DNA of 64,000 bases from Selenomonas timonae. GTDB lineage: Bacteria > Bacillota > Negativicutes > Selenomonadales > Selenomonadaceae. Below the pieces are notes generated by a model. It was given only the letters and a program-made list of their open reading frames with translations. It was not told the origin of the DNA and did no database searches. Positions 7,276 through 15,188 of this stretch are shown here, in pieces (positions within the stretch are counted from its first letter, which is position 1; the number at the start of each line of letters is the position of its first letter). The DNA is taken from positions 1,687,001-1,751,000 of the forward strand of contig NZ_CP060204.1 in the NCBI RefSeq assembly GCF_014250475.1, written 5' to 3'. A program made the position numbers and the translations under genes.

Positions 7276-9828
7276 GTGGCAAAGCGCGGACAGAAGATTG
7301 ATGAACTCTATCTCGACATCGGTCTCAACATCGCACAGCTGCAGCTGGACTTCGACACGGCGGGCAAGACCGTCTCCGACTCCATTGCACGACTCAACAG
7401 TAAGGCGAATAATATCCATCTGAAACTGGATGCTGACCTCGCGAAACTCGACGGTGTGGGGACGGAACTCGACAAGATCAGGGTACGCCATCAGGCGATC
7501 AACCGCGAGTTGGATATTCAGCGGCAAAAAGAACAGATTCTTGCTGCTGTTTTGCAGTCTGCCAAGAAGAATGACGGCGTGGATAGTGCGTCCTATCGGC
7601 GTGCTGAAAGTAACCTGTTACGTCAGCAACGGACAGTTGCGCAGACCGAAGCCGAGGTGCGAAAGCTGAATCATCGCCTCAAGGAAAGTGCCGTTCTCTC
7701 CGGCACGCTCAGCGGACGTATCTCAGCGGGCATGACGGCGGCACAGGCGGGTATCAAGAATCTAACGAGCGGGTTCAATGTGTTGTCTGCAAAGATGGCC
7801 GCAGTTATGGCTGTTGCGGCAACAGGTGCAGGACTATTCAACATTACAAAAGACGCGATGCTTGCGGGTGAGAACGTCTACAAGCTGACGCAACGACTTC
7901 ACGTCTCTGCGGGGGAAGCCGCTGAACTGGGGCGTATGTTTCAGCTTGCGGATACGGACATCAAGAGCATTATTCCGCTGATTGCACGTCTTGACAAGCA
8001 GGTATCCGCTGCAGGAGAGAGCGGAAATGACACATCTCGCGCACTCTCCCACTTCGGGATCGCACTCAAAGATCAGCAGGGGAATCTCCTCCCACTCAAT
8101 GAGCAGCTGGCGCAGCTTGCCAAGGGATACAAGACCGCAAGCGAAGCGGGAATGGAGGAAGCATATACCGCCGAAGTCCTCGGGGCTCGTGGTGCGGCAC
8201 TCATCCCGATTCTCGAACAATATGAAGACCTTATGACCATTTCCTCGCGCGTCAAGACCACGGGTCTGCTTGACCCGGAACAGGCGCATGAGACCTATCT
8301 CAAATGGCGTGCGATGGAGATGGAAGCGGGGCAGCTGAAACTTGCGCTTGGTGCGGCACTGCTTCCTGTTGCCGAGGAACTCATGCCGGAGATCAATGAC
8401 GGCTTTGAATCTCTGGTTGAAACGATCCGTGACAACAAGGACGAGATCAAGGATGCTGTGCTCGGATGGGGCGAGGCACTCAAGACCGTCGCGGAGCTTG
8501 CAGGCTTTGTCGGCGAGCAGATTCACAAGGTCAATGAACACGCAGAAGCGAATGCGTGGCTCGTAAAGAATCATCCTGTGGCTGCGCCCCTTATCCCGAT
8601 TCCGTTTATCGGCGGCACCGTTCTGGACGCACTCTATGGTGATGAATACAAGCAGTACCAAGAACAGCAGAAACTTGCCAAAGAGAAAGCGGCGGCAGAG
8701 GAGAAGGCGCGTGCCGAGGCGGAGAAGAATGCCAAGGCGCAGGAGCAGAATGCCAAAGCTGCGAAAATCCGTGCGGCGGCTGAGAAAGATGCTGCAAAGA
8801 CGGTCAGTGAATCTGCAAAGGCGACCGCACAACTGACGGACAGCTTATATACACTGACGCATACGGACATCCAGAACAGCCTTCATGCTCTGGATCGCGA
8901 ATCCTTCGAGTTCTTTCAGAAGGGTGCAGATCCTCACCTCATCGACGAATACCGCTTGGCAAAGGAAGCGAAAATCTACGCTGACTTTCAGCGCGACGTT
9001 GTGGACAAGGCGAACGCGCTCTACAAGACGGATCTCCAAAACAAGCTGGACTCCATCGCCCGCGAAGCCGATGCCTTTCGGCAGAAGGGCTTGGACGAGG
9101 TGCAGACGCAGGCGTGGCTCAGTGAGAGCAAAGCACGAGTGATGGAGCAGTGGGAACGGGATGTCGCGTCAAACATAGACGCTATCTGGAAAACCGAGCT
9201 TGAGAATCGTCTTGCTGAGATTGAGCGCGAGAAGGATGCGTGGGTGCAGAAAGGTCTGGACGAGGTCGAAGCGACACGTTGGGCGGAGAAGCAGAAACTC
9301 GATGCCAAGCGTAATGCCGCTCTGGAAGTCCTCCGCTCCCAGAAAGAGGAACTGCAGGTGTTCAAGAAATCCGGGCAGGTCGGGCTGATGGAGTACCTTC
9401 GCAAGAAGAATAAGTTTACGGCAGAGGATCTGGGGCTGACACCGGAGCTTTTGCAGCAGTTCCAGTCCGGGCGCAAATGGGCGATGGAGAATCTGCTGCC
9501 GAATTTCGCTCCCGAGAAGCGTGAGGACAGTTCCCGCATTCGTGTGAATGGGCAGGAGTTCTCGTATGCACAGATGATGGCAGGGCTTGGACAACAGGCG
9601 CAGGTTGTTTCAAGTGGTGGACAAAATACTTCGTATTCTCGTCATGAAGGGCAAACCGCGCCATCCATGACGGACAACCGCCAAATTCACATACAGGTGC
9701 AAATCGAAAACGCTGTCACGGAGGACAACGAGGGGATGTGTATGCTTGCCGACCACGTCGCCGACCGTATTCGACCCGCCGTCGAGAACGCACTTGGAGG
9801 TGATTTCAATTCATATTCACATTGGTGA
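7276..9828 (+). CDS. Phage tail tape measure protein
   Basis: At 850 residues this is the longest gene of the late operon, as expected for the protein that fixes tail length. It has long helical coiled-coil stretches in the first 150 residues (IRVRHQAINRELDIQRQKEQ) and again at about 460-720, a hydrophobic Ala-rich segment near 175-195 (MAAVMAVAATGAGLF), and the 'LTQRLHVSAGEAAELGRMFQ' region common in tape measures. The start is GTG 7276 after GGGAGGGGG. The C-terminal 130 residues are less helical. No peptidase or transglycosylase motif is seen. Confidence 0.93.
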   Translation: MAKRGQKIDELYLDIGLNIAQLQLDFDTAGKTVSDSIARLNSKANNIHLKLDADLAKLDGVGTELDKIRVRHQAINRELDIQRQKEQILAAVLQSAKKNDGVDSASYRRAESNLLRQQRTVAQTEAEVRKLNHRLKESAVLSGTLSGRISAGMTAAQAGIKNLTSGFNVLSAKMAAVMAVAATGAGLFNITKDAMLAGENVYKLTQRLHVSAGEAAELGRMFQLADTDIKSIIPLIARLDKQVSAAGESGNDTSRALSHFGIALKDQQGNLLPLNEQLAQLAKGYKTASEAGMEEAYTAEVLGARGAALIPILEQYEDLMTISSRVKTTGLLDPEQAHETYLKWRAMEMEAGQLKLALGAALLPVAEELMPEINDGFESLVETIRDNKDEIKDAVLGWGEALKTVAELAGFVGEQIHKVNEHAEANAWLVKNHPVAAPLIPIPFIGGTVLDALYGDEYKQYQEQQKLAKEKAAAEEKARAEAEKNAKAQEQNAKAAKIRAAAEKDAAKTVSESAKATAQLTDSLYTLTHTDIQNSLHALDRESFEFFQKGADPHLIDEYRLAKEAKIYADFQRDVVDKANALYKTDLQNKLDSIAREADAFRQKGLDEVQTQAWLSESKARVMEQWERDVASNIDAIWKTELENRLAEIEREKDAWVQKGLDEVEATRWAEKQKLDAKRNAALEVLRSQKEELQVFKKSGQVGLMEYLRKKNKFTAEDLGLTPELLQQFQSGRKWAMENLLPNFAPEKREDSSRIRVNGQEFSYAQMMAGLGQQAQVVSSGGQNTSYSRHEGQTAPSMTDNRQIHIQVQIENAVTEDNEGMCMLADHVADRIRPAVENALGGDFNSYSHW

Positions 9829-10141
9829 GGTTAGAACGCTGAGTGTCGAGAGCTGGCAGATCGTTCCCGATGACCGTCAGCAGCTTTTGGAGATTGTTGG
9901 CGGTGCTGTGGTTCAGGATTTCGGTCATATCCCGGAAGGCGACCGTGTTTCCTGTTCGGTCACGGTCACTGCTGCTGATTGGGAGAAAATCAAAGGCTAC
10001 TGGGACAGCCGCACGATGGTGTCCGTGACCGACGAGGGCGGGAATATCCTGCCCTCCATGCGCGTTGTTGTGAAGTCCTACGAGTATATGGCGCATTTCC
10101 CGAAGGTATATAAACTGTCTTTAGAATTTTGGAGGGTATGA
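9800..10141 (+). CDS. Tail protein, unknown family (start uncertain)
   Basis: This protein of about 110 residues follows the tape measure, usually the place of a distal-tail or tail-tip component. I do not recognise the family; it is beta-rich and ends in a hydrophobic strand (YKLSLEFWRV). The start is odd. The perfect ribosome site GGAGGTGA covers 9796-9803, and the only near GTG (9800) lies inside it. The next in-frame codons at proper distance are ATT (9809, 9815), so an ATT start is plausible. An upstream TTG at 9746 has no ribosome site. Confidence 0.7.
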   Translation: MISIHIHIGEVRTLSVESWQIVPDDRQQLLEIVGGAVVQDFGHIPEGDRVSCSVTVTAADWEKIKGYWDSRTMVSVTDEGGNILPSMRVVVKSYEYMAHFPKVYKLSLEFWRV

Positions 10142-10143
10142 CA

Positions 10144-10557
10144 ATGGCAGAACTGCTGCATATCTATATGAACAATCCAACCGAGGGCGGTAAGGACGGG
10201 ACGGAGGTCAGCTCCGGCACGGAGCTTGCGCCCATCTCCGTCCTCCTCGATGCGGGCAAGGGCGAGCAGAAAGCCGTCAAGTGCGCCGTGCGCTGCGAGA
10301 GCGGCTTCCACATCGACGGAGCTTTGACAATCAAGTTTGTCGGTGATCATGCGGATAAGTGGAAAGCGGCAATCAATAACGGATACACTGCTGAAACGGT
10401 ATTGGAGTCCGCCGAGTGGAAAGACAGTATCTCATTATCCAATGTTGCTGATAAGAATACGATTTTCTGGGTCAAGGCGCTCAGCAGTGCAGATGAGCCG
10501 CCACAGCAGGATACGAGCGTGGACATTCAGGCAGAGGGACTCCTAGTCTCGAATTGA
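10144..10557 (+). CDS. Phage tail protein, hypothetical (137 aa)
   Basis: This 137-residue protein lies within the tail-tip gene run. The N-terminus MAELLHIYMNNPTEGGKDGT and the immunoglobulin-like beta pattern suggest a virion decoration or tail component. ATG 10144 is chosen because GGAGGG at 10131-10136 stands seven bases away, while ATG 10138 would be too close. No catalytic motif is visible. A structural role is inferred from neighbours only. Confidence 0.72.
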   Translation: MAELLHIYMNNPTEGGKDGTEVSSGTELAPISVLLDAGKGEQKAVKCAVRCESGFHIDGALTIKFVGDHADKWKAAINNGYTAETVLESAEWKDSISLSNVADKNTIFWVKALSSADEPPQQDTSVDIQAEGLLVSN

Positions 10558-10567
10558 GGAGGTTCGT

Positions 10568-11476
10568 ATGGCGTTCAAATACATCAATCCGGGCTATGCG
10601 GAGCTACTTTCGGTTCGTGGCGGCACGACGGTGACGGGCGAGCAGTACAGTAAGACGGGCATATCCTTCTGGCAGCCGACTGGTGACAAAGGTCTGACGA
10701 TTTCAGGATTCCCCACAGAGCTTTACGGGAAATTGGATCTGTACTTCAAAGCACCGGAGAATGCAGACAGTGCCAAACTTACCCTTGCGATTGGAGGCTA
10801 CATCATCGTTAGTGCGGAAACGTCCTGGAGCAGGTGGCGCATGAAGGGAAACAACAATAACGATACCATTGCCACTTCCGACAGCATTCGCGTAAATGCA
10901 GTCAATACCTTGTGGTTTCAGGTCAAACCGGGGCAAAACCATGACGGTATCTTTCGGGCGATCCTAAACGAACGTGAGGTTTGCAACAAGCAGGACTGCT
11001 CTTTTTGGTACGCCTACAGTTCCAGTGAAAAGACCATAACGCTTTACAGCAGAACAGAGGACGTCCTTATCTCGAATCTCATCCTCTCGGACGAGGCGAT
11101 TAGTCCGAGAGAGCAGGTCGTTATACTGCCCGTCCAAGCGACGCAGACGAACATGACCGACTGCGGCGACGGAAGCTATGAGGCGACGGCTGCGAATCAG
11201 GAGCTTTTGCAAACAGTCGATGTTGCCGCCTTGTCCACGCAGTATGGTGCGGACTCGCGTGTGACGGGGATTTCCCTCATCGGGAATCCTGCCTATCGCA
11301 CGGCAGAGGGACTGTGTGCTTTGACGGCGATTGAAAAGAGCGGAGGGAATGTTACGGAATACGGCAGACATATCGCCGAACAGAATCCGACATCCACCGT
11401 TATGGACACGCGCACTGTCTCCATGAGGATTGCAGAACTCATGGGGCGGCAGTTTGGATGGAGAGCGGGGACATGA
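10568..11476 (+). CDS. Phage tail tip/fibre-associated protein (302 aa)
   Basis: This 302-residue protein is predominantly beta: the first 180 residues resemble a carbohydrate-binding-like sandwich (GKLDLYFKAPENADSAKLTL; WYAYSSSEKTITLYSR), and the last 100 residues are different and more helical. I see no enzyme motif. The 3' end overlaps the next gene by an ATGA junction. In phages of this layout, proteins here form the baseplate or fibre attachment, so a surface-binding role is possible but unproven. Confidence 0.7.
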   Translation: MAFKYINPGYAELLSVRGGTTVTGEQYSKTGISFWQPTGDKGLTISGFPTELYGKLDLYFKAPENADSAKLTLAIGGYIIVSAETSWSRWRMKGNNNNDTIATSDSIRVNAVNTLWFQVKPGQNHDGIFRAILNEREVCNKQDCSFWYAYSSSEKTITLYSRTEDVLISNLILSDEAISPREQVVILPVQATQTNMTDCGDGSYEATAANQELLQTVDVAALSTQYGADSRVTGISLIGNPAYRTAEGLCALTAIEKSGGNVTEYGRHIAEQNPTSTVMDTRTVSMRIAELMGRQFGWRAGT

Positions 11477-13167
11477 GCATCAAGCTGAAACCCGCCGTCT
11501 GCATCGCATGGCTGCCGATGGGGCGGATTCACCTAAAACCGATTATATACGCCACGGTGATTCCCGTATTCCGTCAATCCGTGCAGGTCAGCGGAGATAC
11601 GTCACGCAGGCTCAATCTATCTTGTTCCGTTCATGCAGATACCCTACGCGATATTCGGATCGTTAAGAAAATCACGGTAACGGGCGACACCGAGCGGCGC
11701 ATTGGTCGCTGTGGTACGGTTCTCGTAGATACGAAACGAACTCTTGTCAAACAATCAGGCATCGTTGCAGACACGAAAATCGAGATTCCTCATACATTGA
11801 CCTACGCAGCGTTTAGAGAGCGCGGCATTCGCTCCTTCTCTGTGACACTTGGTGAACTTACACTCTCAGACACCGTCCAACTCGAAACCGTACATCCGCT
11901 CTCCATCGGCGACAGTGCTCAGGGGCGGGTGATGGATTATGCCTTCCGATTTCTCGTCGAGGAAACGAGTCAGCGCGGCATCGTGCAGTCTGTCAAGGGG
12001 ACGTACAGTAAGGACACCCTCCTCTATACGCCCATCCATATCTACGTCGAGCGGGCGAAGGTGTCGCGCTATGCGGCCGAGATCGCGGCGGCACTTGGTT
12101 TGAAGCTGCATCGTCTGACCGATGATTTCACACCGTCGCAGAACTTCGAGGGGAGTGGAATGACGTACCATGATTTCATCTCCGCTCTCTTCGGATGGAC
12201 GGCAAAACTGCCGCAGCGTCAGATCAATGTGTTCATACGGGGCGACACGCTCCATATCATTCAGCGCGGCATGGAGGAGACTGTCATTGACATCACGCAC
12301 TGGCCGCACGCGCAGCCGACCATTGAGCGGAAACTTCTGCGTTCCGTCTGGCACAGCGCGAACAACAATCACGAGAGCGGGGCGCATAACGAGGAAGATA
12401 CTGCGCCTATCCCTTTCACGGGAACGATTTCATTCAAAGAGATCAGCCGCACATACTCCAATGGATTTCTCGTGCGCGAGACGAATGAGAACGGCTACAG
12501 TACTTATTCCTACGATGGGGAATACCTCGCAGAAAAGCGGACGCACAACGTGGACGGCTCGACCAGCCGCACGGATTACGCATACGCCTCCACAGGTCGC
12601 GACGTTTACCTCTTCAAGGAGTGGGAACGTACCACGGAGGCAGTCCATGACGGAAAGAAGCACACGGAATATGACTGGGAGGATTGGAGTCGTGAGAAGG
12701 GGACGGAGCGCATCACCTACCACGCACCGCTCGGCTACGGATGGTATGCGACTACCGTCTATGTGGACGGTGTGCTTGAAGGAAGCTCCCTCTCGCAGGG
12801 AAAGCCCGGCGGCAAGGCGAGTCAGTTCACCGTCGAGCAGTCGAATCTCAGCCTTGGTGCAAGTTACGCGAGCGATGATGAGCTTCCGTACTCCTCGCTC
12901 ATTGACACGGAGTTTCCCGTTGTGGGTGCAGATTATCTGCGAATGCTGACGAGAGAAATCGAGTGGCTCAATCGCAAGACGCAGGAGACGGTCACCGTGG
13001 AGATTCGCGCACGGATTCGTAGCAGCATTCCCGACATTGACCACATCGTTGATTTCACCGAGCGCATCCGCTTCGAGGGACACGAATACTTCTTGCTGTC
13101 CAATACTGTGGAACTCACGCCGCGTATTCTGCGGCAGACGATCAAGATGGTGAGGTGGTACGGATGA
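11473..13167 (+). CDS. Putative baseplate hub/tail-associated protein
   Basis: This 564-residue protein is probably the tail hub. Residues about 200-290 (SRYAAEIAAALGLKLHRLTD, then GMTYHDFISALFGWTAKLPQ) have the look of hub domains of the gp27/gpD type, and the C-terminal part is long and beta-rich with Thr/Tyr/Asp repeats (YSTYSYDGEYLAEKRTHNVD). ATG 11473 overlaps the preceding stop as ATGA; ATG 11458 is an alternative. The gene after it begins again in an ATGA overlap, so three tail genes are coupled. Exact family not established. Confidence 0.7.
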   Translation: MSIKLKPAVCIAWLPMGRIHLKPIIYATVIPVFRQSVQVSGDTSRRLNLSCSVHADTLRDIRIVKKITVTGDTERRIGRCGTVLVDTKRTLVKQSGIVADTKIEIPHTLTYAAFRERGIRSFSVTLGELTLSDTVQLETVHPLSIGDSAQGRVMDYAFRFLVEETSQRGIVQSVKGTYSKDTLLYTPIHIYVERAKVSRYAAEIAAALGLKLHRLTDDFTPSQNFEGSGMTYHDFISALFGWTAKLPQRQINVFIRGDTLHIIQRGMEETVIDITHWPHAQPTIERKLLRSVWHSANNNHESGAHNEEDTAPIPFTGTISFKEISRTYSNGFLVRETNENGYSTYSYDGEYLAEKRTHNVDGSTSRTDYAYASTGRDVYLFKEWERTTEAVHDGKKHTEYDWEDWSREKGTERITYHAPLGYGWYATTVYVDGVLEGSSLSQGKPGGKASQFTVEQSNLSLGASYASDDELPYSSLIDTEFPVVGADYLRMLTREIEWLNRKTQETVTVEIRARIRSSIPDIDHIVDFTERIRFEGHEYFLLSNTVELTPRILRQTIKMVRWYG

Positions 13168-13385
13168 ACGGCGTTCTGGGGCTTGCAGCGGCGATAAGGG
13201 CAGGGATAAAGAACTCGAAGGTGGTTGAGTCACAGGCACAGCGCGGAAGGATTCAGAATGGACGTGTTCATATCGGCGAGCGCTCCTATCCATTTCGTGC
13301 GGTAGTGGACTGCAATACGTCAGACGGCAGTCTAGTGTGGGTACAGATTTCAAAGGGTGGTACCGCCGTTATCGTGGGAGCGTGA
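13164..13385 (+). CDS. Small phage tail-region protein (73 aa)
   Basis: This 73-residue protein begins in an ATGA overlap with the hub gene and has GAGGTGG upstream. It contains SYPFRAVVDCNTSDGSLVWV and a Gly-rich end (SKGGTAVIVGA), a short beta-barrel-like pattern of the OB/SH3 kind. Family unknown. Its tight coupling suggests it assembles with the hub or the following protein. Confidence 0.65.
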   Translation: MNGVLGLAAAIRAGIKNSKVVESQAQRGRIQNGRVHIGERSYPFRAVVDCNTSDGSLVWVQISKGGTAVIVGA

Positions 13386-13389
13386 GACG

Positions 13390-14463
13390 ATGCACAGGGC
13401 TAGAGTGAAAGCAGTGCGCGGGAATCGGGTGCTTGCCGATGGTACGTGGCTTACCTGCATAGGGAATCGAACGGTTCGTGAGGGAGAGTGGATCTGGACG
13501 GACGGTCGCTGCGTCTACGGGCATGAATCCGAGGGGGGCAGCAGCTACGTTCCGACGAATGTCCTTTCCGGCATACCGCTCCTCCAGATAAAGTGGAAGG
13601 ATCAAAAAAACCAGATGCTCCATTCGTACTACGCAAAAGGAAAGATTCATCCGCTCGGCTTTTCCAAAGAGGATATATGGATGGTCAACAGCAGTAGCCG
13701 CTTTGCGTATGTCTCAGGCTATGGAATGCTCGATGCAGAAATAGATGAACGGGGAAATCTCTATACCCTCGAAGCTGTCAATGCTCTCGTGTTCCCGCTC
13801 ATCGGGGCAGATCAGCGTGACAGTATTCTCTCTGTCAAACGCAACGGAGAGATTATTGCCTCATACGATCTTGTGCCGATGTTTGGTGCTCCCGTCGTAT
13901 CCGGTCCCACTGACCTCTATAGCTGTCAAACAGAAGGCGGGCGGGTGGATAAAGCTGGGAACTTCAAAGTGATGATATGGCACGCAACATCAGAGCATGG
14001 GGGAGACGGAAGCCATGTCAGCACAGACCGATATGTGTTCTTCGACGGTCAGAACATGGAACCTTGGATGGAGAAAACCAAAACAACGTCAAGAGACTCT
14101 GTTACAGGGGAATCTCATACTTCGGAAAGCAGATGGAGCGCACCGGATTACAGTGTCCGCTATCCTCTCCATGATGGAATGTATATGCGCTTTCCTGCAA
14201 ATCTGGATTATCTTATCTCCGGGAAAAGGTATATTTCAAAGATTTACAGTGCAAAGGACGAGCTGCTTATGGAACTGGAAACGAATCCGACTGCCCGTAC
14301 AAGTCTCTGCCCTCTGGGACAGGGGAAATATCTTGTCAGCACAGGCTCGCCCTTATATTTATGGAAAGACGGTCAGTTTACGGAACTGATGCGCGGATGC
14401 TACAACTACCGTCTGCGCAGGATGAGCAATCTCAATAAATGGAAAAAGGCAGGAGGTCTTTGA
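13390..14463 (+). CDS. Tail-tip or fibre protein, unknown (357 aa)
   Basis: This is a 357-residue beta-rich protein at the end of the tail genes. The frame extends to 13357, but ATG 13390 is nearest to the GGGAGC site at 13376. The sequence has repeated Trp/Tyr-Asp-Gly turns as in propeller or fibre proteins (GEWIWTDGRCVYGHES; RYVFFDGQNMEPWME). Being last before the holin, it may be the receptor-binding or a cleaved-tip protein. No lytic motif is visible. Function not recognised. Confidence 0.68.
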   Translation: MHRARVKAVRGNRVLADGTWLTCIGNRTVREGEWIWTDGRCVYGHESEGGSSYVPTNVLSGIPLLQIKWKDQKNQMLHSYYAKGKIHPLGFSKEDIWMVNSSSRFAYVSGYGMLDAEIDERGNLYTLEAVNALVFPLIGADQRDSILSVKRNGEIIASYDLVPMFGAPVVSGPTDLYSCQTEGGRVDKAGNFKVMIWHATSEHGGDGSHVSTDRYVFFDGQNMEPWMEKTKTTSRDSVTGESHTSESRWSAPDYSVRYPLHDGMYMRFPANLDYLISGKRYISKIYSAKDELLMELETNPTARTSLCPLGQGKYLVSTGSPLYLWKDGQFTELMRGCYNYRLRRMSNLNKWKKAGGL

Positions 14464-14858
14464 TGATGGATCAGATTTTGACAATACGCCTCTATGCGGC
14501 AGGCATTGGCATCGTGGTTGGTGAGTTTCTTGGCAGCTTCGACGATCTGCTCTATGCACTTGTCGCATTTGTCGCGACGGACTATGTTACTGGTGTTCTC
14601 CGTGCGATTGTTGAGAAGAAACTGTCGAGCGCCATCGGCTTCAAGGGAATCTGCAAGAAAGTCTGCATCTTCACCCTTGTCGGCGTGGCGAATGTGTTAG
14701 ATGTTCACATCATCGGGAGCGGCTGCGTCCTGCGCTCTGCCGTGATCTTCTTCTACATCTCGAATGAGGGGATCTCGATCATCGAGAACGCAGCGCGGAT
14801 GGGGCTTCCCGTCCCACAGAAATTGCAGGACATGATGCATAGTCTTAAAAATCAGTAA
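14463..14858 (+). CDS. Phage holin (toxin-secretion/phage lysis family)
   Basis: This 131-residue protein has three or four hydrophobic helices (YAAGIGIVVGEFLG; LLYALVAFVATDYVTGVLRA; VCIFTLVGVANVLDVHIIG; SAVIFFYISNEGISIIENA) and the conserved DYVTGVL...GFKGICKK...NEGISIIENA pattern of the phage_holin_4 family. It makes the membrane lesion that releases the endolysin. AGGAGG precedes ATG 14463. The usual amidase does not follow; a terminator does. The only amidase in the window is at 34830, next to the other phage module. Confidence 0.92.
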   Translation: MMDQILTIRLYAAGIGIVVGEFLGSFDDLLYALVAFVATDYVTGVLRAIVEKKLSSAIGFKGICKKVCIFTLVGVANVLDVHIIGSGCVLRSAVIFFYISNEGISIIENAARMGLPVPQKLQDMMHSLKNQ

Positions 14859-14878
14859 GATACATAACAACCTCAACG

Positions 14879-14908
14879 CCCGGCGAATGATCGTCGGGTT
14901 ATTTTTTT
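14879..14908 (+). terminator. Rho-independent terminator after the late operon
   Basis: CCCGGCG (14879-14885) pairs with CGTCGGG (14892-14898), with one G-T pair, across a 6-base loop, and is followed by TTATTTTTTT. It closes the long structural operon right after the holin. Confidence 0.85.
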
Positions 14909-14968
14909 ACTTTTTGGGTGACCAAAAGTGCCGTTTTTGTCTGCTGTTTCATGAAGGGAGATGTTGAG

Positions 14969-15154
14969 ATGAGCAAGGAAGAAGGAATACGGGAAATGAC
15001 GTATCAGATGGTGATGCGTGCTTCATGGAAAATGCTGCAGAGCGGACTTTTGTCAGAGGATGAGTATCTTGCGTTTGAAGCGAAAATGCGCGAGAAATAT
15101 CGCCCCGTCATCGGGCTTCTATTTTCAGATATTGACTTGCTATCGTGCGGATAG
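14969..15154 (+). CDS. Small SHOCT-like protein upstream of recombinase
   Basis: This 61-residue protein has the short-C-terminal-domain pattern (LQSGLLSEDEYLAFEAKMREKYRPVIG): 'G-L-(I/L)-S/T-E-E/D-E-Y' followed by a charged helix. Similar small genes often stand directly before large serine recombinases in Firmicutes prophages and conjugative elements, as here. GGGAG precedes ATG 14969. The last codons overlap the 30-bp repeat at 15136-15165. A regulatory or accessory role in excision is inference only. Confidence 0.7.
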   Translation: MSKEEGIREMTYQMVMRASWKMLQSGLLSEDEYLAFEAKMREKYRPVIGLLFSDIDLLSCG

Positions 15155-15165
15155 TACGGGAATAT
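15136..15165 (+). repeat. 30-bp repeat with inverted CTATC/GATAG, copy 2
   Basis: This is the second copy of the 1095-1124 sequence. Here the inverted arms are five bases (CTATC, GATAG) around GTGCG. It overlaps the stop of the SHOCT-like gene and lies 24 bases before the recombinase ATG, a natural place for autoregulation or for a recombinase-bound site. Confidence 0.6.
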
Positions 15166-15188
15166 GGGAGTGGAAAGGAGGGAGCACC

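Noticed and set aside
15132-15157. TTGACT...TAGTAC as a promoter of the recombinase gene
   Set aside because: The boxes would be only 14 bases apart and copy 1 of the repeat lacks the TTGAC part.
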